Below, piece by piece: positions 32,548-40,999 of a stretch of DNA of 64,000 nt; position 1 is the stretch's first letter, and each line of letters opens with the position of its first letter. This DNA is from JB111 sp049856175 (lineage in GTDB: Bacteria; Actinomycetota; Actinomycetes; Actinomycetales; Actinomycetaceae). A model generated the notes under the pieces. The model made no database searches and was not told the origin of the DNA. It worked only from the letters and a program-made list of their open reading frames with translations. The DNA lies in the NCBI RefSeq assembly GCF_049856175.1, contig NZ_JBNDNA010000001.1:434001-498000 (forward strand). Reading direction: 5' to 3'. A program made the translations under genes and the position numbers.

Positions 32548-33605
32548 GATGCGACCTCCTGCGTCGTCGGGGTGTGCGGAGCGTGCGCGTCGATGCGGGA
32601 GCGTCGAGGGGACGGCTGGCTGCTGCGGCGTGCGCCAGGCCTTCGGCGCCGCGGCGCGAGCTGGCCCGCGGCGAGGGCGGCCAGGGCGAGGGCGAACCCG
32701 ACCAGCTGGACCGGGGTGAGGCGCTCTCCGACGACGGCGGCCCCGAGGACCGCCGCGACGAGGGGGGAGAGCAGGCCGAGGAGTGCCGTCGCGGTGACCG
32801 GGCGGGAGCGGACCCCGGCGAACCACAGCGAGTAGGCGATGAGCCCGCCCACGAGGCCGAGCCACGCGTACCCGGCGACGGCCGGGGCGTCGATGCCGGT
32901 GGGAACGCCGTCGACGACGAGGGTCGGGACGAGCAGGACGAGGCCGCCCGCGGTCAGCTGCCAGGAGGCGAACCCCACGGGCCCCACGTCGTCGGGCCGG
33001 CCCCACCGCTTGGTGAGCACGACGCCGGTGCCCATGGAGGCGGCGCCGAGGATGCCCGCGGCGATGCCGACCGGGTCGAGCGCCGCGTCGGGTCCGAGCA
33101 CGACGAGACCGACCCCCAGCACGCCGACGACGCCCCACGCGAGCCGCCACCGTGAGAGACGCTCCGAGAGGATGAGGACCGCGAGGAAGGTGATGAGGAT
33201 CGGCTGAGTGGCGCCGAGGGTCGAGGCGACGCCGCCCGGCAGCCGCTCCGCGGCCACGAAGAGCAGCGGGAAGAAGATGGCCATGTTGAGCGTGCCGAGC
33301 ACGGCGGACCGCCACCACCACGCGCCGCGGGGCAGCCGGCGGGCGACGAGCAGGCCGAGCAGGCCTGCCGGGAGCGCGCGCATGAGCGCGGCGAACATCG
33401 GGTGGTCCGCCGGGAGCAGCTCGGTGGTCGCGATGTAGGTCGTCCCCCACACGGCCGGCGCAAGAGCGGTCGCCAGGGTGAGCGCGGTGGTGCGGCCGGG
33501 TGAGGGGTGAGGCGTGTCGACGTCGGGCGTGGTGCCGCGTCCGGGCGGTCCGGTGGGCGTCGCGTCGGGCGCCGATGTCCCCGGGCGGGGTGCTGTCGTC
33601 GTCAT
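32544..33605 (-). CDS. EamA/DMT-superfamily metabolite exporter
   Basis: 353 aa, ten predicted TM helices in two EamA repeats. Repeat 1 starts at about residue 40 (ALAPAVWGTTYIATTELLP) and repeat 2 about 185 (GAASMGTGVVLTKRWG); both carry typical ends such as ASTLGATQPILITFLAVLILSERLS and LLSPLVAAVLGAAVVGERLT. Substrate unknown; often amino acids or related metabolites. The start is the ATG at 33605, 17 codons inside the open frame. Its own promoter region is shared with the LysR gene, which probably controls it. Confidence 0.88.
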   Translation of the reverse strand: MTTTAPRPGTSAPDATPTGPPGRGTTPDVDTPHPSPGRTTALTLATALAPAVWGTTYIATTELLPADHPMFAALMRALPAGLLGLLVARRLPRGAWWWRSAVLGTLNMAIFFPLLFVAAERLPGGVASTLGATQPILITFLAVLILSERLSRWRLAWGVVGVLGVGLVVLGPDAALDPVGIAAGILGAASMGTGVVLTKRWGRPDDVGPVGFASWQLTAGGLVLLVPTLVVDGVPTGIDAPAVAGYAWLGLVGGLIAYSLWFAGVRSRPVTATALLGLLSPLVAAVLGAAVVGERLTPVQLVGFALALAALAAGQLAPRRRRPGARRSSQPSPRRSRIDAHAPHTPTTQEVAS

Positions 33606-33631
33606 GCGACCAGCGTCGGCCCGCCTTGGTT

Positions 33632-33658
33632 GATGAGTCCAACACATCGTTGTCATCG
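33632..33658. promoter_or_regulatory. LysR-type operator between LysR and EamA genes
   Basis: Concentric dyads in the 79-bp divergent region: outer GATGA/TCATC (33632-33636, 33654-33658) and inner CAAC-N5-GTTG (33640-33652). LysR proteins usually bind such interrupted T-N11-A dyads in a shared divergent promoter. Confidence 0.5.
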
Positions 33659-33684
33659 GATCGATCGCGTAGCACGATGGATGG

Positions 33685-34551
33685 ATGGAGCTGCAGCAGC
33701 TGCGCTACGTCCTCGCTGTGGCCGAGACCCGCAGCTTCACCCGCGCCGCCGAGCGCTGCTTCGTGGTCCAGTCGGCGCTCAGCCACCAGGTCAAGGCGTT
33801 GGAGCGGGAGCTCGGCGTCGATCTCTTCGCCCGGACGAGCCGGCGGGTGGAGGTCACCGCCGCCGGCGAGGCCTTCCTCCCGGCGGCCCGTGCCGCGCTC
33901 GATGCTGTCGAGCGCGCCGCTGCCGAGGCCGCGTCCGCCGCCGGCGAGGTGCGAGGGACGCTGCGCATCGGGCTGATCCCGACCGTCACCGCCCTCGACG
34001 TCCCCGCGCTCGTGGGCCGGCTGCGCGACGAGCACCCCGCGGTGCGGGTGACGATGCGCGGCGGTGGCAGCGACGAGCTCGTCGCCGCGATCCGCTCCGG
34101 CGAGCTCGACCTCGCCGTGCTCGGCCTGTCCGACACCCGCTCGCCGGTCGGCGTCGCCTCCCGTGAGCTCGCCCGTGAGCCGCTCGTCGCCGTGCTCCCG
34201 GCCGGGCACCGGCTCGCCCGGCGACGCCGACTCGGGCTCGCCGAGCTGGCCGACGAGACGTTCGCCGACTTCGGCGCCGGCACTCCGGGCCGCGCGCAGA
34301 GCGACATCGCGTTCGCGGCCGCGGGCGTCGCGCGGGAGGTGGCCTTCGAGTCGATCGGTCCCGAGCTGCTCCTCGGTCTGGTCGCCGAGGGGCTCGCGGT
34401 CACGCTGCTGCCGGCCGCCGTCGTGCCGGACGACGCCCGCACGGTGGTCGTCCCGGTGGTCGACGGACCGGTCCGGGTCGAGCACCTGGCGTGGAGCGAC
34501 TTCAACCCCGGCCCCGCGACGCTGGCGTTCCTCGACCTCCTCGACGCCTGA
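33685..34551 (+). CDS. LysR-family transcriptional regulator
   Basis: 288 aa. N-terminal winged HTH: MELQQLRYVLAVAETRSFTRAAERCFVVQSALSHQVKALERELGVDLFAR. The periplasmic-binding-like effector domain spans about 90-285 (LRIGLIPTVTALDVPALVGRL). Divergently placed from the EamA/NAD(P)-binding pair, the classical LysR arrangement, so those genes are its likely targets. Three ATGs lie 4 nt apart before the frame; only the one at 33685 is in frame. Confidence 0.93.
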   Translation: MELQQLRYVLAVAETRSFTRAAERCFVVQSALSHQVKALERELGVDLFARTSRRVEVTAAGEAFLPAARAALDAVERAAAEAASAAGEVRGTLRIGLIPTVTALDVPALVGRLRDEHPAVRVTMRGGGSDELVAAIRSGELDLAVLGLSDTRSPVGVASRELAREPLVAVLPAGHRLARRRRLGLAELADETFADFGAGTPGRAQSDIAFAAAGVAREVAFESIGPELLLGLVAEGLAVTLLPAAVVPDDARTVVVPVVDGPVRVEHLAWSDFNPGPATLAFLDLLDA

Positions 34552-34561
34552 GCGAGCGGTA

Positions 34562-34580
34562 CCTCGCCCGCTCGGCGAGG
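34562..34580. terminator. Short hairpin between convergent LysR and AEC genes
   Basis: cctcgcc (34562-34568), 5-nt loop, ggcgagg (34574-34580), between two convergent stop codons. Confidence 0.5.
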
Positions 34581-34604
34581 ACCTGTGCGGTCGGCGCTGC
34601 CCCG

Positions 34605-35558
34605 TTACAGCCAACCCATCGCGCGCAGGCCGAGCATCCACCCCGAGAGCGTGAGGAACGAGCACGCCGTCTGGAGCATCATCGACGCGGTCGGGACGTC
34701 GGACTCCCCGTACCCCTCGCCGAGCGCGGGCAGCACCGAGTACGTCGGCAGCGCGCACATCAGCACCGCTGCCGCCCGCAGCTCGGCCGGCAGCGGGGGC
34801 AGCCCGGCGGCGTCGAGCAGGAGGATCAGTCCGACGGCGATCGCCGGCATCACGGCCAGCTTCCCGACGACCGTGGTGGCGATGTCCCCCACCGCCCCGC
34901 GCACGCGCAGACCGACGAACATCCCGCCGACGGCGAACAGCGCCACCCCCGTCGACGCGCCCGCGAGGAGGTCGACGCCGCGGTCGAGCGTCGTCGGCAG
35001 GTCGATGCCGGCCGTGCTCAGTGCGAGCGCGGCGACGATCGCGATGACCATCGGGTGCAGGACGACACCGCGCAGGGTCGCGACGAGCCGGTCGCGGACG
35101 GTGCCCGTGCCCGTCGCCTGCTCGGCCAGCAGCAGCGTGAGCGGGATGATGAGTACGTTGTCGACGATCATGCCCATCCCGACGGCGGCCCCCGCCCGCT
35201 CCGCGAACAGGATGAGGAAGATCGGGAACCCGATGAACCCGTTGGCCGTCCCCGCCATGCCGGTGCCCATGAAGATCGCCCGCAGCCTCGACCTGCCCCG
35301 CGCGCGGGCGTAGGCGGCAGCGAGGCCGAACATCACCAGCGCGGCGATCGCGTAGGTGAGCAGGTACACGGCGTGGAAGACCTCGCCGGGGGAGCGGCCG
35401 GCGATGTTGGCGAAGATGAGGAGAGGCAGCGCCACCTTGACGACGAACCGCGACAGGACCGCAGCGTCCTCGCGCCGGAACATGCCGGACCGCGTGAGGA
35501 CGTAGCCGAGCGCGACGACGAGGAAGACCGGCACCGTCGCCGAGAGCACGTGCTGCAC
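34605..35558 (-). CDS. AEC-family membrane transporter
   Basis: 317 aa, about ten TM helices, matching the auxin-efflux-carrier family (FLVVALGYVLTRSGMF, VVKVALPLLIFANIAG, TANGFIGFPIFLILF, ASMMLQTACSFLTLSGW). Bacterial members move dicarboxylates or malonate-type acids; the substrate here is unknown. The GTG at 35558 was chosen because GGGAGG lies about 4-9 nt before it and the first TM starts at once. Confidence 0.87.
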   Translation of the reverse strand: MQHVLSATVPVFLVVALGYVLTRSGMFRREDAAVLSRFVVKVALPLLIFANIAGRSPGEVFHAVYLLTYAIAALVMFGLAAAYARARGRSRLRAIFMGTGMAGTANGFIGFPIFLILFAERAGAAVGMGMIVDNVLIIPLTLLLAEQATGTGTVRDRLVATLRGVVLHPMVIAIVAALALSTAGIDLPTTLDRGVDLLAGASTGVALFAVGGMFVGLRVRGAVGDIATTVVGKLAVMPAIAVGLILLLDAAGLPPLPAELRAAAVLMCALPTYSVLPALGEGYGESDVPTASMMLQTACSFLTLSGWMLGLRAMGWL

Positions 35559-35736
35559 ACTGCCTCCCTGGTCGTCGTAGTGGCTGGGCCGGCCCGCCAC
35601 CGTGGTCGTCGTGGTGCGGCCGGACCGGCCCGCCGCCGTTCGTGCACGTCGTCGACGACGGAGGGGCACCGCTCGGCGCCGTTCGTCGTCGTCGGGGAGA
35701 TTGTCGCCCGTCCCGGCGCGGCGGAGGCGCGGATGC

Positions 35737-36399
35737 TCAGAGGGTGTCGAGCCAGGCGTGGTCGGCGTCCAGGCGCGCGACGACGTCGCGCAGCCACCGG
35801 CGCGCCCGGGCGTCGAGCAGCGGAAGCGCGGCCCGGGCGTCCTGCCGGTCCTTCTCCCGAGCCTGGGCGGCCTTGAACATGAGGGTCACCTCGGGCCGTG
35901 CGTAGCGCAGCCCGTCGGGCGCGACCCACGTGACGTCGTCGAGGTCCTCGGTGTGGGAGGCGAGGCGCTTGTTGGTCCAGCGGCCGCCGGTCTCCGGGGT
36001 GAACGGCACGTCGAGGATCCACGGCGAGCGCGCGTCACGTCGCACCCACAGCTGGCTGTCGGGCCGCAGCTCGCCGAAGCGCCCGTCGAAGGGGCGCAGC
36101 CACCCCTCGTCGACGTTCCACGGCGTCCACCGGTCGCCGAGGAAGCGGCGGAAGGCCCCGGCGTCGCTCGACAGGATCGAGACGTCCAAGTCCTCGTGCG
36201 GGCGCGCGACGCCGGTAACGACCTCGATGCTCCAACCGCCCACGATCCACCACGGCCGGTCGAAGCCCCGCATGAAGGCGCCGACGGTGGTGGGGTCGAG
36301 CGGGTCCCAGCCGCCGTACCAGCGCGAGAACTGCTCGGGCGGCAGCGGGCGGGCGAAGCGCGGTTGCGCCGCGGGAGGACGTGGACGGCGTGGTGGCAC
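35737..36399 (-). CDS. Nucleotidyltransferase-fold protein
   Basis: 220 aa from the GTG at 36399. The core WWIVGGWSIEVVTGVARPHEDLDVSI is the GG-x9-D-x-D nucleotidyltransferase signature found in aminoglycoside nucleotidyltransferase-like (ANT(2'')/LinB-type) proteins. The rest resembles uncharacterised actinobacterial 'nucleotidyltransferase domain' proteins. No evidence that it confers resistance. The frame is open further upstream, to 36504, but that part covers a HAIR-like operator and has no coding character; TAGCCT lies 8 nt before the chosen GTG. Divergent from dnaK. Confidence 0.78.
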   Translation of the reverse strand: MPPRRPRPPAAQPRFARPLPPEQFSRWYGGWDPLDPTTVGAFMRGFDRPWWIVGGWSIEVVTGVARPHEDLDVSILSSDAGAFRRFLGDRWTPWNVDEGWLRPFDGRFGELRPDSQLWVRRDARSPWILDVPFTPETGGRWTNKRLASHTEDLDDVTWVAPDGLRYARPEVTLMFKAAQAREKDRQDARAALPLLDARARRWLRDVVARLDADHAWLDTL

Positions 36400-36461
36400 A
36401 GGGCGAGAGGCTACGGGCCGGGCCTTCTGCGCGCCCGGGAATACCCACCCCACCTCCAAGG

Positions 36462-36480
36462 TTGAGCCAGGCAGACTCAG
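36462..36480. promoter_or_regulatory. Second HAIR-like box upstream of dnaK
   Basis: TTGAGC-N7-ACTCAG, matching the HspR operator consensus CTTGAGT-N7-ACTCAAG at 10 of 12 core positions. It lies 65 bp upstream of the main HAIR, between dnaK and the divergent nucleotidyltransferase gene. Confidence 0.6.
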
Positions 36481-36526
36481 CTTCACGCCCGGTCGGCTGG
36501 ACAACGGAACCGGCGCGGGTGCAGAG

Positions 36527-36545
36527 TTGAGTGCATACGACTCAA
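36527..36545. promoter_or_regulatory. HAIR operator of the dnaK operon (HspR-binding)
   Basis: TTGAGT-N7-ACTCAA, a perfect inverted repeat that matches the HAIR consensus. It lies 65 bp before the dnaK start. The repressor gene hspR is the last gene of the same operon, so this is a feedback loop. Confidence 0.9.
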
Positions 36546-36609
36546 GACCAGTCGGAAGCCGCGGCCAACCAGGTCACGCAGCCGGCGCAACCACTAGGGA
36601 GCACCACAC

Positions 36610-38493
36610 ATGGCACGAGCAGTCGGGATCGACCTCGGCACCACGAACTCCGTCGTCTCCGTCCTCGAGGGCGGCGAGCCGACGGTCATCGCGAACGCGG
36701 AGGGCCAGCGCACCACGCCGTCCGTCGTCGCGTTCAGCAAGTCCGGCGAGGTCCTCGTCGGCGAGATCGCCAAGCGTCAGGCCGTCACCAACGTCGACCG
36801 CACGATCTCCTCCGTCAAGCGCCACATGGGCACCGACTGGTCGGTGGACATCGAGGACAAGTCCTACACCGCGCCCGAGATCTCCGCGCGCATCCTGGGC
36901 AAGCTGAAGAAGGACGCCGAGTCCTACCTCGGCGAGCCCGTCACCGACGCCGTCGTCACCGTGCCCGCGTACTTCAACGACGCCGAGCGGCAGGCCACGA
37001 AGGACGCCGGCCAGATCGCCGGCCTCAACGTCCTGCGCATCGTCAACGAGCCCACCGCGGCGGCGCTCGCCTACGGCCTGGAGAAGGGCAAGGAGGACGA
37101 GCTCATCCTCGTGTTCGACCTGGGTGGCGGCACGTTCGACGTCTCCCTGCTCGAGGTCGGCAAGGACGAGGACGAGTTCTCCACGATCCAGGTCCGCGCG
37201 ACCTCCGGGGACAACCGCCTCGGCGGCGACGACTGGGACCAGCGGGTCGTCAGCTGGCTCGTCGACACGGTCAAGGGCCGCGGCGGTCCCGACCTGTCCA
37301 AGGACAAGATCGCGCTCCAGCGGCTCAAGGACGCGGCCGAGCAGGCCAAGAAGGAGCTCTCCTCGGCGACGTCGACGAACATCTCCCTGCAGTACCTGTC
37401 GATGACGCCCGAGGGCCCGATCCACCTCGACGAGCAGCTCACGCGCGCGAAGTTCGAGGACATGACCAAGGACCTCCTCGACCGCACCAAGGCGCCGTTC
37501 GAGAACGTCATCCGCGACGCCGGCATCCAGCTCTCCGAGATCGACCACGTCGTCCTCGTCGGCGGCTCGACCCGCATGCCGGCCGTCACCGAGGCCGTCA
37601 AGGGCCTGACCGGCGGCCGCGAGCCCAACAAGGGCGTCAACCCGGACGAGGTCGTCGCCGTCGGCGCCGCCCTGCAGGCCGGCGTCATCAAGGGCGACCG
37701 CAAGGACGTCCTGCTCATCGACGTCACCCCGCTCTCCCTGGGCATCGAGACCAAGGGCGGCGTGATGACGAAGCTCATCGAGCGCAACACGGCCATCCCG
37801 ACCAAGCGCTCCGAGGTCTTCTCCACGGCCGAGGACAACCAGCCGTCGGTGCTCATCCAGGTCTTCCAGGGCGAGCGCGAGTTCGCGAGGGACAACAAGC
37901 CGCTCGGCACGTTCGAGCTCACCGGCATCGCACCGGCGCCGCGCGGCATGCCGCAGGTCGAGGTCGCCTTCGACATCGACGCCAACGGCATCGTCCACGT
38001 GTCCGCCACGGACAAGGGCACCGGCACCGAGCAGTCGATGACGATCACCGGCGGCTCGGCGCTGCCCAAGGACGAGATCGACCGCATGGTCAAGGAGGCC
38101 GAGGCGCACGCCGCCGAGGACGCCAAGCGTCGTGAGGAGGCGGACGCCCGCAACACGGCCGAGCAGCAGGTGTACTCGGTGGAGAAGCAGCTCACCGACA
38201 ACGCCGACAAGCTGCCCGAGGACGTCCGGGGCGAGATCCAGGAGTCCGTCGACGCCCTGAAGAAGGCGCTCGAGGGCGAGGACGTCGAGGCCATCAAGAC
38301 GGCGCAGGACGACCTCAACACCAAGGCGATGAAGATCGGCGAGGCGCTCTACGCCGCGCAGGCCGACGAGAACGTCGGCGCGCAGGAGCAGCCGGACTTC
38401 GGTGACGCCGGGGGCGAGCAGGCCTCGGACGCCGGCGCCGACGAGGACGTCGTCGACGCCGAGATCGTCGACGACGAGGAGGACCGCAAGTGA
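36610..38493 (+). CDS. dnaK: Hsp70 chaperone DnaK
   Basis: 627 aa. ATP-driven folding chaperone. The nucleotide-binding domain has GIDLGTTNSVVSV, VFDLGGGTFDVSLLEV and the ADP-site VVLVGGSTRMPAV; the substrate-binding domain starts about residue 370 with LLIDVTPLSLGIETKGG. It ends in an acidic tail (DVVDAEIVDDEEDRK) for co-chaperone binding. First gene of dnaK-grpE-dnaJ-hspR, under a HAIR operator. The GTG of grpE overlaps its stop. Confidence 0.98.
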   Translation: MARAVGIDLGTTNSVVSVLEGGEPTVIANAEGQRTTPSVVAFSKSGEVLVGEIAKRQAVTNVDRTISSVKRHMGTDWSVDIEDKSYTAPEISARILGKLKKDAESYLGEPVTDAVVTVPAYFNDAERQATKDAGQIAGLNVLRIVNEPTAAALAYGLEKGKEDELILVFDLGGGTFDVSLLEVGKDEDEFSTIQVRATSGDNRLGGDDWDQRVVSWLVDTVKGRGGPDLSKDKIALQRLKDAAEQAKKELSSATSTNISLQYLSMTPEGPIHLDEQLTRAKFEDMTKDLLDRTKAPFENVIRDAGIQLSEIDHVVLVGGSTRMPAVTEAVKGLTGGREPNKGVNPDEVVAVGAALQAGVIKGDRKDVLLIDVTPLSLGIETKGGVMTKLIERNTAIPTKRSEVFSTAEDNQPSVLIQVFQGEREFARDNKPLGTFELTGIAPAPRGMPQVEVAFDIDANGIVHVSATDKGTGTEQSMTITGGSALPKDEIDRMVKEAEAHAAEDAKRREEADARNTAEQQVYSVEKQLTDNADKLPEDVRGEIQESVDALKKALEGEDVEAIKTAQDDLNTKAMKIGEALYAAQADENVGAQEQPDFGDAGGEQASDAGADEDVVDAEIVDDEEDRK

Positions 38494-39251
38494 CCGAGCA
38501 GCCCGACCGACCGAGGGAGGAGCCGGTGGTCAACGACCGCCGTCGCCTCGACCCCGAGACCGGACGGGTGCGCCCGCCGGCGGGCGGCCCGGCCGCGGGC
38601 GGACCGCAGGGTCAGGCGGTTCCCGACGACGCCGCGGCGGCGCCCGGTGCCGGTGCGCCCGGCGCGGGCGGCCCCGCGGGTGAGGGTGCGGCCGCGGGCG
38701 GTGGCCCAGCCGGTGGGGCGTCCGACGTGCCGGCCGGTGCGCCTGCTGGTGCGCCGTCCGGCGGGCCGGAGGGTGACCAGGTCGCGGCGGAGGAGGACCC
38801 TCTCGCCGTCGCGCAGGCGGAGGTGCTGGACCTGCAGGACCAGCTGGCGCGGCGCAAGGCCGACGTCTACAACGTCGAGCAGGAGTACGCGGCGTTCGTG
38901 CGTCGCTCCCGCACGGAGGCCGCCGGTCACCGGCAGGCCGGCGTCGAGTCGGTCGTGGAGTCGCTGTTCGGCGTCCTCGACGACATCGCGCTGGCCCGCA
39001 GCCACGACGACCTGAGCGGCCCGTTCGCCTCGATCGCCGACAAGCTCGAGCAGACGCTCCAGCAGAGGTTCTCCCTCGAGCGCTTCGGCGCCGTGGGCGA
39101 GGAGTTCGACCCGAACGTGCACGAGGCGCTCATGAGCTCCGAGAGCGCGGAGGTCGAGGTCCCCACGATCGACCAGGTCCTCCAGCCGGGCTACCGGATC
39201 GGCGACAAGGTCGTCCGGGCCGCCCGCGTGGCGGTGCACTCTCCCGCGTGA
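38490..39251 (+). CDS. grpE: Nucleotide-exchange factor GrpE
   Basis: 253 aa, longer than the usual 200 because of a Gly/Ala/Pro-rich segment (about 30-105). The conserved core follows: the coiled coil LAVAQAEVLDLQDQLARRKADVYN, then the beta domain with EEFDPNVHEALMSS and VLQPGYRIGDKVVRAARVAV. It releases ADP from DnaK and may act as a thermosensor. The GTG start overlaps the dnaK stop (GTGA). A pair of strong hairpins separates it from dnaJ. Confidence 0.95.
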   Translation: MTEQPDRPREEPVVNDRRRLDPETGRVRPPAGGPAAGGPQGQAVPDDAAAAPGAGAPGAGGPAGEGAAAGGGPAGGASDVPAGAPAGAPSGGPEGDQVAAEEDPLAVAQAEVLDLQDQLARRKADVYNVEQEYAAFVRRSRTEAAGHRQAGVESVVESLFGVLDDIALARSHDDLSGPFASIADKLEQTLQQRFSLERFGAVGEEFDPNVHEALMSSESAEVEVPTIDQVLQPGYRIGDKVVRAARVAVHSPA

Positions 39252-39263
39252 GCCGGGTGACGA

Positions 39264-39298
39264 TGCCCGTGGGCGCCGCCGGGCGGCGCCCACGGGCA
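39264..39298 (+). promoter_or_regulatory. Hairpin 1 between grpE and dnaJ
   Basis: Two 17-nt complementary arms (39264-39280, 39282-39298) around a 1-nt centre, giving a very stable stem-loop inside the operon. It may attenuate or process the transcript, so that dnaJ/hspR are made at a lower level than dnaK/grpE. Confidence 0.6.
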
Positions 39299-39315
39299 CG
39301 CAGCACATGCAGGAC

Positions 39316-39340
39316 GCCGGGCGTGCGGCGCACGCCCGGC
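39316..39340 (+). promoter_or_regulatory. Hairpin 2 between grpE and dnaJ
   Basis: 12-nt arms (39316-39327, 39329-39340) around a 1-nt centre, 17 nt after the first hairpin. Confidence 0.55.
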
Positions 39341-39381
39341 CCGCGAGATCGACAAGACGCAGCCGAGGGAGGTGGTGAGTG

Positions 39382-40368
39382 ATGGCGGGACAGGACTGGC
39401 TGGAGAAGGACTTCTACCAGGTGCTCGGCGTGAGCAAGGACGCCGACGCGGACACGATCAAGAAGGCGTACCGCAAGCTCGCCCGGACGCACCACCCCGA
39501 CCAGAACCCAGGTGACGCCAAGGCCGAGGAGACCTTCAAGAAGGTCGGCGAGGCCTACGCGGTGCTCTCGGACCCCAAGGAGCGCAGCGAGTACGACGCG
39601 CTGCGGGCCATGGCCGGGGGCCGGCCGCGCTTCTCGGGCGGACCGGCCGGCGGCGCCGGCGCGTCGGGCTTCGAGGACGTCTTCTCCTCCGGCTTCGGAG
39701 CCGGGGGCCGCGGGCAGGGCTACGCCTCGGCGCAGGACGCGCCCGGGTTCGACGACATCCTCAGCTCGATGTTCGGCTCGGCCGCGCCGTCGGGCTTCGG
39801 GTCGAGGCGCCGCGCCCAGCGCGGCCAGGACGTGCTCGCCACGACCACGCTGCCGTTCCGGCAGGCCGTCGACGGCTCGACCGTGGAGCTCACCGTCGAC
39901 GGCCGCGCGGTGACCACCCGCATCCCGCCCGGCGTGCGCGACGGTCAGAAGATCAAGATCCCCGGCAAGGGACGCCCCGGCAGCGGCGGTGCACCGGCAG
40001 GCGACCTCATCATCACCGTCGAGGTCACACCCCATCCGGTCTTCACCCTCGACGGCGCGAACCTGCGCCTCACCGTGCCGGTGACGTTCGACGAGGCCGC
40101 GCTCGGGGCGACCGTGGAGATCCCCACGCTCGACGGCGAGAGCGTGCGCCTCAAGGTGCCGGCCGGTACGCCGTCGGGCAGGACCCTGCGCGTGCGCAAG
40201 CACGGCGTGAAGCGTGCCAAGGGCGTTCCCGGCGACCTCCTGGTGACCGTCAACGTCGTCGTGCCCTCGCGGCTCAGCGCGGCGGCACGAAAGGCCGTCG
40301 AGGACTTCGCCGCCGCCAACGGCGACGTGAGCCCGCGGGACCAGCTCTTCGAGCAGGCGAGACGATGA
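39382..40368 (+). CDS. dnaJ: DnaJ co-chaperone without zinc finger (type II)
   Basis: 328 aa. The J-domain (4-75) has HPD in THHPDQN. A Gly/Phe-rich region (about 78-150) and the two C-terminal beta domains follow (QDVLATTTLPFRQAVDGSTVEL onward, ending RKAVEDFAAANGD). The four CxxCxGxG zinc repeats between G/F and CTD are absent, so this is a type II J-protein of the CbpA/DnaJ2 kind even though it sits in the dnaK operon. It stimulates DnaK ATPase. ATG at 39382 preferred to the GTG just before it because of spacing to GGGAGG. Overlaps hspR by ATGA. Confidence 0.93.
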   Translation: MAGQDWLEKDFYQVLGVSKDADADTIKKAYRKLARTHHPDQNPGDAKAEETFKKVGEAYAVLSDPKERSEYDALRAMAGGRPRFSGGPAGGAGASGFEDVFSSGFGAGGRGQGYASAQDAPGFDDILSSMFGSAAPSGFGSRRRAQRGQDVLATTTLPFRQAVDGSTVELTVDGRAVTTRIPPGVRDGQKIKIPGKGRPGSGGAPAGDLIITVEVTPHPVFTLDGANLRLTVPVTFDEAALGATVEIPTLDGESVRLKVPAGTPSGRTLRVRKHGVKRAKGVPGDLLVTVNVVVPSRLSAAARKAVEDFAAANGDVSPRDQLFEQARR

Positions 40369-40841
40369 GCCCGGGCCGGGCGGGGCGCGGTCGCGCCCGG
40401 GGCCGGGTGCGCGCCGAGGACCAGATCGGTCCCGACACCGCGGTGCTCACGATCTCGGTCGCCGCCGAGCTCGCCGGCATGCACCCGCAGACGCTCCGGC
40501 AGTACGACCGGCTGGGCCTGGTGGCCCCGCACCGCACCGCCGGACGCGGGCGCCGCTACTCGCTGCGCGACGTCTCCCGGCTGCGCGAGGTGCAGCGCCT
40601 GTCCCAGGAGAAGGGCGTGAACCTCGCCGGGATCGAGCAGGTGCTCAGGCTGCGCGACGAGCTCGACCGGGTGACGGCCGAGCTCGAGGCGTTGCGCGCG
40701 CGGGTCGAGCCGGGCAGCAGGGTGTTCACCGCGAGCTCGACCGGCGTCGTCGTGGCAGGACCGCGCGGCCGCCGGGTGCGGGGCGAGCGCCGGGAGACCG
40801 GCGCGCTCGTCCTGTGGCAGGGCCACCGCCGCACGCGCTGA
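40365..40841 (+). CDS. hspR: Heat-shock repressor HspR
   Basis: 158 aa, MerR family. The winged HTH is TISVAAELAGMHPQTLRQYDRLGLVAPHRTAGRGRRYSLRDVSRLREVQRL, followed by a coiled coil (LRLRDELDRVTAELEALRARV) for dimerisation. HspR binds HAIR sites, with DnaK as co-repressor, and represses dnaK and clpB. HAIR sites are present upstream of both here. The ATG overlaps the dnaJ stop. The Arg/Gly-rich tail is typical. Confidence 0.94.
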   Translation: MSPGRAGRGRARGRVRAEDQIGPDTAVLTISVAAELAGMHPQTLRQYDRLGLVAPHRTAGRGRRYSLRDVSRLREVQRLSQEKGVNLAGIEQVLRLRDELDRVTAELEALRARVEPGSRVFTASSTGVVVAGPRGRRVRGERRETGALVLWQGHRRTR

Positions 40842-40876
40842 CGCCGCGAGGTGCCGCGCCTCGCCCCTCGTCGGCG

Positions 40877-40944
40877 CGAGATCAGGGGAAGTCGGCGAGA
40901 GCAGGGTCTATATCCCGTGTCCTCGTCAGCTTCCCCTGACCTCG
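40877..40944. terminator. 68-nt interrupted palindrome ending the dnaK operon
   Basis: A symmetric, imperfect inverted repeat centred at about 40910. The outer arms CGAG-N-TCAGGGGAAG (40877-40891) pair with 40930-40944, then CGAG with CTCG further in, then GGG/CCC around a TCTATAT loop. It is longer and more structured than the other terminators and sits between hspR and the DinB-like gene. It could be a terminator, a large operator or a repeat element. Confidence 0.6.
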
Positions 40945-40999
40945 TCGGGGTGGGCGGCGTAGCGTGGCCGGTGACCGCGCCACGAGAGGGAGGATCGCC

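Noticed and set aside
35737..36399. Aminoglycoside resistance gene
   Set aside because: Only the general nucleotidyltransferase signature is present; there is no close match that I can recognise to a known resistance enzyme.
35737..36504. Upstream start (36504) for the nucleotidyltransferase gene
   Set aside because: The extra 35 codons cover the HAIR-like box at 36462-36480, lack coding bias, and a TAGCCT box points to the GTG at 36399.
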